A stretch of 64,000 nt of DNA from Cruorifilaria tuberocauda (Eukaryota; Nematoda; Chromadorea; Rhabditida; Onchocercidae). The notes below the pieces were generated by a model. That model searched no databases. It saw only the letters and a list, made by a program, of their open reading frames with translations, and had not been told where the DNA came from. This document shows, piece after piece, positions 48,598 through 61,099 of the stretch. The stretch covers positions 1 through 64,000 of the forward strand of contig JABVXU010000122.1 in the NCBI GenBank assembly GCA_013365365.1, read 5' to 3'. The translations under genes were made by a program, and so were the position numbers. How positions within the stretch are numbered: the stretch's first letter is position 1; each line of letters begins with the position of its first letter.

Positions 48598-51161
48598 ATG
48601 TCTGCGTAAGTCTCTTCGTAATAGGAGAACTTTCAGAGTAACGGATTCAGCTACAGTTTATTGTGCTGTACCTGCCGCCTTATATTTTCTCAGCATTCTA
48701 AAATCATGACAATCCGCGCTTATTAAAGAGATTTGATTTTCTTTACTTTCCAAAATTAACAAAACGATTAATTTAAAATCAACTAGTCATTCAACAGGCA
48801 CGTTTCAAAATATTATAACAATTGAACACTCAAATGCAGCGGTTCTTATGAAATGATTGCAAGACGATCTCGCACTTTCTTTCATTGCATTTCAGTTTGC
48901 AATCATCAGAAGAAAAAGAAAGATATGAGGAAGTAATTATTGAAACAAGTAATGAAGGCTTGGGAATGCGTGTTGATGAAAGTTTACACGTCATTGAGAT
49001 AACTAAGCAAGGTCCCTGTGACGGCAAATTATTACCTGGAGATCGTATCATCCAAGTATATTTTGTCTTTATTTTAGAATTTCGAGAAAAAAAGAAATAA
49101 AGCATTATTTAAATTACATTTTTTTGGAACTATGAAATTTGATTACAACAATTTAACCAGGTAAAAGAATTCATTAAAAAATTGGAAAATTGTAAGGTTC
49201 TTTTTTGACAAAGTAATTTTAATAAGATGACGGCAATCTTTCGCAATTATCAACATTTCATTTCTTGCTCTTTACGCTCTATGAAATTGTTGTTAAAATT
49301 TGAAAAGAAAATACTGAAATTCATTTCAATAACAATATCCATGACAACACAGCAGTGAACATATAAATGAATATAACAAGTGTAAATGAAATTAATGGAA
49401 GTATTTCAGATTGGGGATCATACAGTTCAAACAGTTGATGAAGCGAGAGAAGCAATTCAAGCAGCCGGTGTAACGGTTCGAATTGTGTTCGATCGTGGAC
49501 TACAAAGTGTAATTGTTATCACAATTATTTTAAATTTATTCATTTATCAAGTTGAGAAGCACCTTTGTTAAAAGGAGAAGAAAGAAATAAGTGTTAAGTT
49601 TTATAAAATCATTTGCCTTTTTCGGTAGAGCGATCAATAAAGATGTTTTCAGACAGCTCAGGATAATATTCCAGAACAGTATGAAAGTCTGATTAAACGT
49701 CGCGAAGGCTTTACATATCATTATGTTCAAATTAATTATGTAAAAGGGTGCAAATTTGGTCTTGGCATTAAGCATTTTCAAAATAACGTAATCGTATCAC
49801 GTATTGATCCAGGTTCTATTCTCATATACAAACTAAAATTTAAAAGATAACATTTTTATGTAATGGAAAATATATTGCATGAAAATTAAAGAAAACAATT
49901 ACTAATTTCTTAAAGATTTTTTAATATGCGTAATCATATAAATATTTCTATAATAGAGAATATATCATTCATTTGAAAATAGGAAATAGTAAAAGGAAAA
50001 CGTAGAAAATAAATAAATCTGAATGAAAATTTCGGTTTTAATTGATTCAGTTTCCTAAGATATAGAAGGCCCAAATTGGACTTTTGATATCATTTTCAGG
50101 TTCGTTGGCGGCACAGTCACTTCAGGAGAAAGATCACATCATTGATATCAATGGTATAAAAGTAGCCGATAAAGAAGTTGCAAGAAGTTTGCTTGTTCGA
50201 GCTCTTAAGGTTTATGATTCCAAATAATTCACACTGTTAGATAAAACGTAAAATTATGCAGGTTTACATATTTGCTAAACAATGACAGTTCTCATTTGTA
50301 ATGTAAATGTCGACTCTGAAATAAATCAGTACAAGGAAAAACGAAAAACAGCTATAGTATAAAATGTTTCCTTTTAGAAGAAGAACTGTGTCAGCATGTG
50401 CATTGAGCGTCCGGTTTCCGGAAAAGCGAAACAGTGGGCGGATGATGCCATCAATGCATCTCAAATGCAGCCACCATCAGTTGCAATGGCATCTGATGTT
50501 CGGGAAATAGCAGCTCGCCAGCAGCAGAAGATGATGGAAGCAGTGGAAACTAAGAAGGTTAAATTGCAAACGGAAACACTTTTCAAAATTAAAGGTACAG
50601 ACACTCTCTGAATGATATACATTTCTAGACTGGAATAATGAAAAAAGCTAACAGTAAAGGAGGAGGACCTGATGCCGCAAAAATTGTGAAAATTGCGCCA
50701 GGTGAAAGGCATGATGTAAGTTACAGATATCTTTCAAAATGACATCTGGAAGAATAAAATAATCCATGAATTATGGCTCAATGACTAAGTTGATTTCGAA
50801 TGCTATGAGATTCCACAAAAATATATTCATCGCAATAGTTTAAACAATATCAGATAGGTACATCGGGAAATTCCCAAGAGAAAAAAAAAGTTTTATGACA
50901 TAATATCACTAATGAGAAACAACTTGGGAACGAGTAACTTGAACTTAACAATATTATAGATGATAGTATAAATCCATAAATGAAACGTTCATATGAAAAA
51001 TCGAAGTTCCTAGTTTTTCTAATTCTTTCTCAATTTTCATTTTAAAATCATTATTTTCAAAAATATTATTACACAGCTTTTTTTCGAATATATTGCAGGT
51101 AATAATAGGAAGTGATAATGAGGGAAAACAATTGAGACACGTGAAGGAACTTTGCAAGTAA
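48598..51161 (+). CDS. Two-PDZ-domain scaffold protein
   Basis: Well-supported exons: 48598-48605 (8 nt, ATG TCT GC then a strong gtaagt donor), 48896-49055, 49410-49508, 49653-49812, 50100-50209, and 50378 to 50557 or 50594. Downstream 50629 (or 50648)-50715 and 51099-51161 probably complete the protein. PDZ1 reads EEVIIETSNEGLGMRVDES, GPCDGKLLPGDRIIQ and IGDHTVQTVDEAREAIQAA. PDZ2 reads YHYVQINYVKGCKFGLGIKH, NNVIVSRIDPGSLAAQSL, KDHIIDINGIKVADKEVARS and CVSMCIERP. The GLGF-type carboxylate loops are GLGM and GLGI. A mixed basic region (SDVREIAARQQQKMMEAVET) and a Lys-rich tail follow. The family binds C-terminal peptides of membrane or signalling partners; the partner here is unknown. The 3' exon choice is unresolved because the 50594 donor is out of phase with the 50629 acceptor, whereas a donor at 50557 (actaag/gttaaa) fits. 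An acceptor two bases before the ATG suggests spliced-leader addition. Confidence 0.85.
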
Positions 51162-53403
51162 AATCTGACAAATTTGAGAAATTATCCGTTGTGTCCTTTG
51201 TCCTGAATATACAACGACTAATTCATTTGATGAGAGGTATTTATCGTAAAATTTATTGAGCTGTTACGGATATTCTTCAATTTTCATCTCATTTTATGGT
51301 ATTGACAAACACATGAGAAGTTCGAAAAATAATGCGATAAAATTAGAAAGAGAAATAGAAGTGATAAAAAAGACAATAAAACATGACGAAGAAAAGAAAC
51401 TGAGAGTAATTAAATCAGCAATTAAGTCATAGATAATATCTTATATTTCATCAGTCGCGTTATCATTCTTTATGCTTCGATAAATTATTATCTTTTCATT
51501 TACGGAAATATTCCACTGATTTTGCACCGATATATAAATATCAATTCACAAATTAGAAGCAACATAATCGCGGTAATGAGGAAAACTGCATCTGTGATTT
51601 TCCTTATATTCCTGCAAAGAAGGACAATAATTAAAGAAATTAAATATTCATACATTGATAAATATTGGTATTTGTGCAAGATTTTTCCTAAAATCTGAGT
51701 GTCCAGAAAATACAATAGTTTTCAATAGATCAAACGAGTAGACTATGAGGACTGTTTGATGTGCAGTAAATTTCTATCTTACTCAGGCATGAAAGTATAA
51801 GCAAAAAATGTATGCATTGAGTCTATAATTAGCTCATTTTTCATATTTAATGGTAGATTATCATTGTACGACCAAAGCTATTCAGTGGTTAATAAACAGT
51901 AGTCGCAGTTATCATTTATCATTTAATATCATTCACTCACTAACTAACATATGTAAAAAACTGGCAATTATCATAATCATTGACACTGACACTTCGAGAT
52001 GTGCTAATTGTAAGTTACGATATAATTAAATGGTAATTAAAAGATGTATTATAATAATTGCAAAGCTTTTAAAACCGATCGTTGGATTTAATCCCAAATG
52101 CATATTAAATTATCCTTATGTAAACAATAGTTGACGATGAAATTAGTTGGATGTTTTGCTAATTGGAATTGATTAGCTAACACACTAACAAAACAAGAGA
52201 AGTCGCGGAAAATGGGTAAATAAGTTTTGATGGTTTTGTTGTGAAATTTGCCGGTTCTCGTAATGTGTGGGAGAGCAAGTATGAACGAATTTTATTCGTA
52301 TGAAGTGATAAAAGATTTGATAGCGTATAATCGTATTGGTGAAACACTTCACCGAAGTCTTGTAATATAATGATGAGATATAACTCCAGTATAATGAATA
52401 TAGTTGGAGTATAATGCGATAAGATGTATTTTCAGTATTATGAAATGTAACTGGAGTACGATGAGATATGAGATATCACTCGAGTATGATGAAATGTAGC
52501 TGGAGTATGATGCGATGATATAAAAATAAAGCTATATCCATGCAACCCAACCAAATTTGGGGTGTTTTAAATGTACATAAAAAATGGGCGTGATATAGGG
52601 CCAAAGACCAGCATAAAGATGAGAAAGGAAATTAATTGTTAGATAAAGGTGAGAAATTACACCAGATGCATAATCAATGAATTAAACAAGATTGCACAAC
52701 TAATTACAGTAATCAGCTTATTTCGGATTTCCCGACAGGTTTAGTTGGATGAAGCATAAATCATGTGGATCAATGAAGGATCATGACATGGAGAAAAACA
52801 TGCCTTACTCATTTCGAATCATCGTTGTACTTTTATATATTGATTGGAAATTATATGCAAAAATACAGATGATGGGATTTCAGTTTCATTCGAAGCGCAC
52901 TTATTAAACGAAAATTTCATTGGCAATTTTAATTCGAAATGGAAAATAGATATTGCTGTGTTGTGATTGATATGACATCCGAAAATATGCTATAGTTAGA
53001 TAAGATTGCTAAGACATGTGTTCTAGAAGCCATGTTTTATCTTGTCTGACATGATCATTCGTATTTGTCAAAAATTCCCTGAAGCATCTCCCCAACAATC
53101 TATTTCAGATTAAGCAGAACGGTCGCTACATAAATGGTTCGCTGACACTCCCATCTGTGGAACTTTTCGTTAATTAATTTAAACTTCACTTCATTTCAAA
53201 AGACTCAGAAGCTCAGCAAGACAACACATCCTCACTACTTCATCTCAATTCCTTTCACACTTCACTAAATGATTACTGTAACCAGATGGAATCGTATCGC
53301 AGCGATACATTCAATGTGACAAAACATTTTCCAGATCTTTTTCAATTTCGAATATGGAATGACAAATTTCACATCTCAGGCGTAGAATACCCTCACTGTA
53401 ACG
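51162..53403. other. Gene-free spacer upstream of PARP
   Basis: No coding exon is recognised. It contains the degenerate tandem repeat listed separately. Confidence 0.45.
52370..52521. repeat. Degenerate minisatellite, unit about 20-28 bases
   Basis: About six imperfect units of the type atgaaatgtagctggagtat, including variants ending ctccagtat and ctcgagtatg, in tandem. The constant core is (g)gagtat followed by atga. Confidence 0.75.
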
Positions 53404-56400
53404 ATGGCATTTTCTACGAAAGATTTGCCTTACGGTGCCGAATATGCTAAAAGTAATCGTGCTGCTTGCAAAGGATGTCATAATTTAATTTCACAGGTAG
53501 ATTTGCCTGAATTGAACGATTATTTATAGGAAGAGAATTAGAGATTGCATTTCGAAATTTTTTACCAGTATTAAATAATGATAGTTCATGCTAAATAGAT
53601 TACTGAGCTGGAAAAAAGGTATTATAAGTATTTGATAGATAAGATAGTATTTTAACTAAATTAGACAAGGAGCCAATGTAGATATAATCAAGGTGTTTCT
53701 AATGATGCTTGTATGTTAGTTTTAACAGATATTTCCTCAAAAAAAATTTTACGCAAGAATTGCAGAACTCGCTTCGCATGTCTTTCCGGAAACCGAGTCA
53801 TTTTTTCGATGGGCTGCAGGACAATTGGTATATTTTGAAGTGCGATATAAAACTTTTCCTTTTTGGAATAGAATTTCTGATAAATGCTCTTTTCCAGGTT
53901 CCATTTCACTTGTTTCTGGAAAAAAATAAAACAACATGACATAAATGAAGCATCTATTCGTGGTATAGAACTTCTGAAGTGGAGCGATCAAGAACGAATT
54001 CGTAAAAAATTAAATGAAAATCAAGGTTTTATTTAACGTGTTTTTTACAGAGCGAAGGAAAAGAGTTTAGAATATGTTTTCAATTCCTGTTTTGGAAAAA
54101 ATGATGCAGTTTAATATATTACTTAAGCTCATTTCTTGTTTTTTGGGTTATATCGTATTTTCTGCTTAGAGCATTTAGCTAAGTTAAATAAATGATAAAA
54201 ATTGCACAAGTTGGAAATGAATAAATTTTTTTTCATTTAGATGAAATATCTTGCACAGAAAATTTACCTGTTATGCCTATCTCTGAATATGCTGTAACTG
54301 GTCGCAGTAAATGCGTGAATTGCAATGAAAATATCAAGAAGGTTCAAATAATGCGTAAAAGTTGTTCATTTTCATCTGTGGCAATATTTAATAATTTTTT
54401 CATGTTCCATTTATCGCTTTAATGAATTTCTCGGGCTATATCTCGAGTTAAGTCTTTTATTTTTGCGAAAATATATTTACAGAATACTGTCAGACTTGGT
54501 ATGAAATCAGCATGGTACCACGTAAATTGTTTTGAGAAAATGCATCAATACTCCGGTTGTGTTGAAAAGTTTGTAGTTCGTAAATATTGGAATTCTAGCA
54601 GTTTCAGATTAAATCAAAGCTCCTCAATTAAGTTAGAACTCTTTCTAGAAACTTTCGGAGCTAATTTTCACAAATCTCCTTTTCTCTTTTTCCTGTATGT
54701 TTTTCATTATTGCAGAAGGATTTTCAGAATGGTTGGGTTCAAAAATTTGTCGGAATTTGACCAAAATCTCTTGAAAGCGGCATTTAATAAGCAAGAAGAA
54801 AGCAAAATAAAGAGAAAGTCGACGAAAGTTGACCACAAAATGGCCAAAAAAGCAAAAGTGAATCAATTTGGTAAAGAGGAAAAGATGAAACGTCTTGAGG
54901 TAGGCAGCAAATTACTTTTTCAGAAAATGCAATATTAAAACAAATTTCCCCTCCAACATTAAATTTTCACAGGTACAAGCGAATGAAATGTGGTCAGTGA
55001 GGGAAAAATTATCAAAATGTCTGAATAAAAACGGTATTCAGCTTTTGTTGCAAGTCAATAAGCAGGCACTTCCTAAAAATGCTGGAGAATCAAAGGTAAT
55101 CTCATTCAATTATTCAGTATTTTTAACGTAATATTTCTCTGATAAATTAGATTATATTCTATTTAGTTTTCTAAATTCATCGAAAATTTATTCTTATTAC
55201 CTGCTTAACTGGAAATATTACAGTAGACTCAAAAATGCAGGTTAGTGTTCAAAATTATATCTCATAGTAACACTCAGGGAATCTCTCTTAATGTACTTAA
55301 AGAAAAGTGTTTGAAAAGAACTTCTATTATAGCTACTAGACCATCTTGTGGATTGTGTGGTTTTTGGCTGTCCGCTCCCCTGTGAGCAATGCAAGGAAGG
55401 TAGCATTGTTTACAGGTTAATTCTTCTCTACTTTGATGTAAAAATTTGAGATGGGGAATTTTTTCTATAGACTTGGTTAAGTTTATTAACTGGTAAATAA
55501 ACGTAAGTAAATATCGCATTTATTAAAACATAAGTGTTTTTTATCTTTCCATTTTTCGTTACTTAACATTTATTATTTTTCTCTTTTTCGCTTTCGTGAT
55601 TAAGAGAATTGTAACAACTTTTTTCAATTTTTGAAATAATTTATGCCCGAACCGTTGCTTGTCCTGTATAGAACTTCACTACTGTATTGATTAATATTTT
55701 CAAGGCATTTGAATTTGTTGGTTTGTTTCAATTTGTTTTTTTCCTTTTTAGTTCATCACAACGAAGTTATGTTTGTACTGGTTATATCTCCGAATATACA
55801 CCGTGTATGTACTCTTGTCGCAACCCACCTCGGAAACCATTTGTCATTCCTGATGAAATGAAAGCGAGCATTTCGGAATTTAAGGATTTCAGAATCAATG
55901 TATTGTTTATTAGTGTAGGAATATCACTGTCATTTGTATCTTCTGTCTTAAAGGCGAAAAAAAACGTTTATAATTGAAAGAAAAATAGCTATTTACTATG
56001 GAAATGTATCATCAGGAAATCTGAAACTTTTTTAGAATTTCAGGATCCGAAAGACAGAGAATATAGTGCTTCAGAACATGAAGAATTAGTTAAGTGAGTT
56101 TCACTTTTTCTCAAAAATATCAGAAAACTCAGGCTTCAAATATTGAGATCTTTTCTCCAATTTTTAGAATTAAAATTCTTTGCTATTATCACTTATCAGT
56201 AAATGACCCTCTTCTGTTTCTTCTATAACATTCTTATAATAATGCATAGTTTCTCAGACCAGAGTCACAAAAACTCATGGTTCAGAATACTCATCAGATA
56301 AATATCAAATCCATGAAACGGACGAGCGCGGACTCCAGAGGTGAATTCATTATGCTTCTCTGTTGAAAAAAAAGTTAATTTGTTGATTGGCATATGATAA

Positions 56401-59400
56401 TTTGTCTCCGTTGTTTAGGTGCTCCTCTGAAAATGCGACAACAGATTATAAAAAACGGAACAGTGGTTGATGCTGAATGCCCACTTGGGGAAGTTGCACA
56501 TGTATGGAAGGATGAAAATGGTTTTTTCAACTTTTATAAAATTTTTGAATTTTTGAAAGGTGTTCTTCGGTGTTTGGAAATCCATTAGGCTGTCTGACTT
56601 ATCATTTTCCTCTAGTTGTTGGTGGACTTTCCAACAGGACTATAACTATTCACCAAGAAATTTCATTCAATCCATCTGTGGGATTATCGCTTTTTATTGT
56701 TTAGTTTTAATCTACGAACATACCTTTTCTACTAACTGAAATTTAAGGAATATATATTATTTGAATTCTAGGCTTTACTTCAGTCACATTATTTTATTTT
56801 CAAATCGAACTGAGCGGAAAATTAAATTATTTCAAATTCTGAAATTATTTTTCTTTCATCAGGAAAACATTGGGAAACAACGCTGGGAAAGGCAGATTTT
56901 CAAACCGGAACAAATTCATTCTATAAATTGCAATTATTAAAGCATGATATCAAGCAAAAGTATGTTAGCATTCACTTTTTAATATTTTATTATTCCATAA
57001 ATTATAATGAAAATAACTCATAAATTATGTTGAAAAATTTTCTCAATGAAACTTTGTTAAGTGCTAATAAATTCAAAAATATTATGCACTTTTCAGCTAT
57101 TATTTGTTCCGTTCATGGGGACGTATCGGCACGGATATTGGTGGCACAAAAACTGACAAATTTCGTGGAGATTTGGAAGGAGCGAAATTGTCTTTTGAAA
57201 AGTATGGTTATTATCATCTTTGTGAACAGCAATATTGATTTGTGGAAAAATGGCTATTTATTGACAGATCTCTCGATTTTATTTCAGGTTATTCAATGAG
57301 AAGACGGCAAATGATTGGAAAGATGTTGAAATTTTCAAGAAAGTTCCGGGAAAGATGTCGCTTATTGAGACCCATTATGAAAATGTAGAAATGATTATTC
57401 AAGCTGGTTTCATCCAAATAGCATTGTAGTAGCATAATGTCACATTTGAGCATTTTAAGACTATCTATTTTTATCTGCAGTGACAGACATCTAAAGCATG
57501 AAACCGGAGTAATTATGAATCTGATTAAACCTGAAAAGCAGGAGATTTATAGAATGGTTGGATTCGTACAATTTTTTCGAAAATCAGGCTTAGAACAATA
57601 AACGCCCTAATTGCTTCATTATATTTGCCATGTATTAAAGCATAACTTTGAGATTATTTTTACAAATGTTTAGAATCTAAAAATGCAAGAATTTTGCCCT
57701 TATCTTATATTTACTTACTAATAGTCAAAAGAACTACAAACGTTCCTTGTGAAGCCTGGATCGCTATCAAAGCTTCCAGAACCGATACAACAAATTATTA
57801 AAATGATCTTCGACGTTGATGCAATGAACGATGTTCTTGAAAGCCTTGAAGTAGTTTTTAATCCTTTTTGTAATTTTAATTAATTAACGGAGGTAGAATC
57901 TTGAGTTTAACTTTGAAACTCTTTTCAGCTATCCTTTATTTTACTTTGTTTTGCTAATGATTATCAAATTTTTTTGAAAAGGTACTTTTTGCAGATCGAT
58001 ACAGTTAAAATGCCTCTCGGATTATTATCAGTTCGCCACATAAAAAATGCGTATGAGATTTTAACGGAATTACAAAAAGTAAGCACATTTTGGGAGGAAC
58101 ATTTTTAATAGAAATTAACAAAACAATAAGTTCTGAAGGATGTCGTTTTTTACACATTTCATCATGGATTTAAAGTCAAAATTTAGTTAATGGAAGTTGG
58201 TAATGCTAAATATGAAGATTACTTGGATGCAACAAATCGATTTTTCACACTTATTCCTCATAATTTTGGTATGAACAAACCTCTCCTTCTCAATTCTCGG
58301 GAACTATTAATTGTTCGTTTGAATTATTTCATATTTTTGATTGTATGATGCAAAAATTTTGTTAACTATATGAACTTCAAAAAAAATGGAATAAGCTAGA
58401 TAGCATTTGCAAGATCATGCAAGATGCAAGATCAATAAATTTTTAGATTTTCAGATTTTATTAGCTTTAAGTTAGTGGACATTTAACTAAGTCTTTGTAT
58501 ATTCTTGCCAATAGAGCTTGCCATATAGCTTGTTATGTCTAATTTTTGTGCTCCATTTTCCGCTGATTACTGATGTCAGATTTGTTTTAGGACAAGACGA
58601 AACTGCTTGATGATCTTTTGGAGCTTGAAGTTACATATAGCATTTTGAGGACTGATAATCAAATAGATCGAATGCGAGATCCTGTAGATGTACACTATGA
58701 AAAGTTGCATGCTCAGTTAGAGGTTTCTCTATTTTTTTCACTTCCTCGCTTTATTCAAGTTTCTCAATTTTTCTGATCGGAAAAATTTCAACTTTGCATT
58801 AAAGATTCAGAATTGATAAATTGTAGCTCACGAACGAGGCTTATTCAGGTACTAGATAAGGAGTCGGACGAATACAAACGCATATTGCAGTATGCCACGA
58901 ATACGCATGCACCCACACACGATCAGTATAGACTTGAAATTAATGATGTATGTTTACATCATTAATTCTTCTAAATTGATTTGAGTTCTACGTCATCCTT
59001 TTATTTAATCCTCAAAGATTGGAAATAGCTTCTTGTAGATTATCCGGATAAAGCGTGAAGGGGAAAGTAAAAGATTCAAAAAAAATATTCCAAATCATTA
59101 CTTACTTTGGCATGGTTCACGGATAACAAATTATGCAGGTATTTTATCGCAGGGATTACGAGTTGCACCGCCAGAGGCACCCATGGTTGAACTTTTTACT
59201 TCCAATCAAATCTTATAAAATTTTGCAACAATGCGGATATCTTTTAAATTTCAAAAGAAGTCTATTTCAAAAATAACAATGATTCTTCACTATTATAAAC
59301 AAGAAGAATGAAGAATGGAATATGTTGAGAATTTAAAAGAAGTTTGTTTAGAACTAAAATTTTAGACTGGTTATATGTTTGGAAAAGGTATATACTTCGC

Positions 59401-60292
59401 AGATTTGGTATCAAAATCTGCGAATTATTGTTATGCAGTTAACACGGAAGGATTTATTTTGCTATGTAAAGTGGCACTCGGTGAAATGCAGGAGGAAGTT
59501 AATGCAAAGTCAATCACAAAACTTGGTAAAGGAAAACATAGTGTTAAGGGTATGAGTTTAGTGTTGAGCTTAAATGCTTATTCCATGTAAGACCAGGATA
59601 TATATTCTTTGTATCTGTCTGTGTAAGTGAAATTCCTATTGAAATATAAATGCTGTGTATAACTATGAGTAGAAATGGATTTATTATCTTTTCATTTCTT
59701 TATTATTTCTGACAAATAATTTTACAAGAAAGTAGTAAAATAACATTCAAAATTAAACGAAACTTATGACAATTTAAATATAAAATCAGGACGCTGACTG
59801 AGTAGTATCTCATAGAGATCTCATTGATTTTAATACAAAAAAAAACACGAAACATTTATTTTATGACGCAATAACTTCTTAGGATAAACTCTACTTTTAC
59901 AAGTATACATTTTAGGTTTAGGACAAACAATTCCTGATCCAAATGAATATTTTGTGACAGATGATGGCGTTACAATTCCTATGGGAAAACCTATAGATAC
60001 AAAAAGACAGGATCTCACTCTTTTGTATAATGAGTTCGTTTTAATTTATTTGCAAAAACATATGAGGTATTTTAGTCTTAAAAACTGTTTGGAACTATTC
60101 ATCCGTTTTGTTTTTTGCATTTTTTCGAAATAGTGAATAGCAGAGTCAATAGATAAAATAACATTTTGTTATATATATATACATATATAATGATAACTAT
60201 GATTAGTTTATTGCAGATATATTGTTTACGATGCTGCTCAAGTTGAGATCAAGTATTTGGTGCGGGCTAAGTTCATATCATCTCTCTTCTAA
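53404..60292 (+). CDS. parp-1: Poly(ADP-ribose) polymerase 1 (no BRCT domain)
   Basis: Twenty-four exons: 53404-53496, 53766-53827, 53898-54025, 54241-54341, 54483-54568, 54728-54899, 54973-55095, 55333-55415, 55752-55899, 56044-56093, 56258-56340, 56419-56520, 56863-56959, 57097-57201, 57288-57384, 57725-57850, 57995-58078, 58187-58312, 58591-58722, 58849-58947, 59039-59185, 59366-59549, 59916-60033 and 60217-60292. Phases agree; 873 aa. Zinc finger 1 has CKGC and FHFTCFW around a [10 protein letters not shown] base-stacking loop. Finger 2 has CVNC and WYHVNCF. Finger 3/PADR1 has CPLPCEQC and [13 protein letters not shown]. The WGR domain carries [17 protein letters not shown] helical subdomain precedes the catalytic domain with the H-Y-E triad: LLWHGSR near 724, [16 protein letters not shown] near 758 and LLYNEYIVYD near 849. 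Role: binds DNA breaks and polymerises ADP-ribose from NAD+. The exon 5/6 join (54568/54728) is chosen for phase. Confidence 0.95.
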
Positions 60293-61099
60293 ATTTGCAG
60301 GATTTCCAACATTTCAATGGAGTTTTAATCTATCTCTTCCGATCTTTTTATAAATTAATCTTTTCCACATATGCGTTACATTTTTCAGTGGAATTTTAGT
60401 GTTTCTGTTTTTTCTTTTTTATATATTAAACCTATCAATGTCAATGGTGCATACAGTTTTTATTTTGGAATTTTTAATCAATAAAATTTTATCTAAATTT
60501 GTGTTTTTTTCGTTATTATAATAGCACTAATCAGTTAACTACTGGTTTATCCAATGCAAACTTATTGAGGCTGAAACAATTTAATGACTGACAAGATTCC
60601 TGCTGTAATCATTCAAAAGGGTAATCTGTAAGCTTCCTGCTGTTTAATTTGCGGTCAATTTACATTATCACAATGTTATTTGCATGTTAGTGCAGTTAAA
60701 TGAAAGTTAATTTTCGCACAGCATGTGTGTCTAAATATTTCATTGCGTCATTTTTGTTTCTACAGAAAGCTTTCATGGAAAAAAATTTTAAGCTTAATTG
60801 CTCATTCATAGGTCAAATTTCAGGGAACTAACTGTTTGGTAGGTTCGATCATATTGTCATTTATTTCTTCGTGGGATGGTGTGTTTTCACAGTGTTGCAT
60901 TGTTTCTAGAGTATTCTAGAAAATTGGGTGAAAGGAATAGAATTGTGGTGCTTTGTTTGGGTGTTGTGTTGTTCTGTGTTTGCTGTCGGGAAGATGAGGT
61001 ATATTTCGGGTCGGATTATCATTTATGATTTAAAACGTTATTCCGTTTTAGACTAATGCTTTATTTAAAGATAGTGTAGATCGATTTGCACTTATTGCG
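60293..61099. other. Spacer between PARP-1 and AHA1
   Basis: About 800 bases with no coding exon seen. The length is greater than usual for a tight nematode operon, so AHA1 probably has its own promoter here. T-rich runs lie near 60400-60420 and 60500. Confidence 0.4.

Noticed and set aside
57385..57724. Possible extra PARP exon after an acceptor near 57480
   Set aside because: The sequence starts with a stop in the required phase, and direct joining of 57384 to 57725 gives continuous family homology.
58269..58590. Intron starting at gtatga (58269) in PARP
   Set aside because: It would leave the wrong phase. Reading on to 58312 adds [14 protein letters not shown], which fits the family, and restores phase 0.
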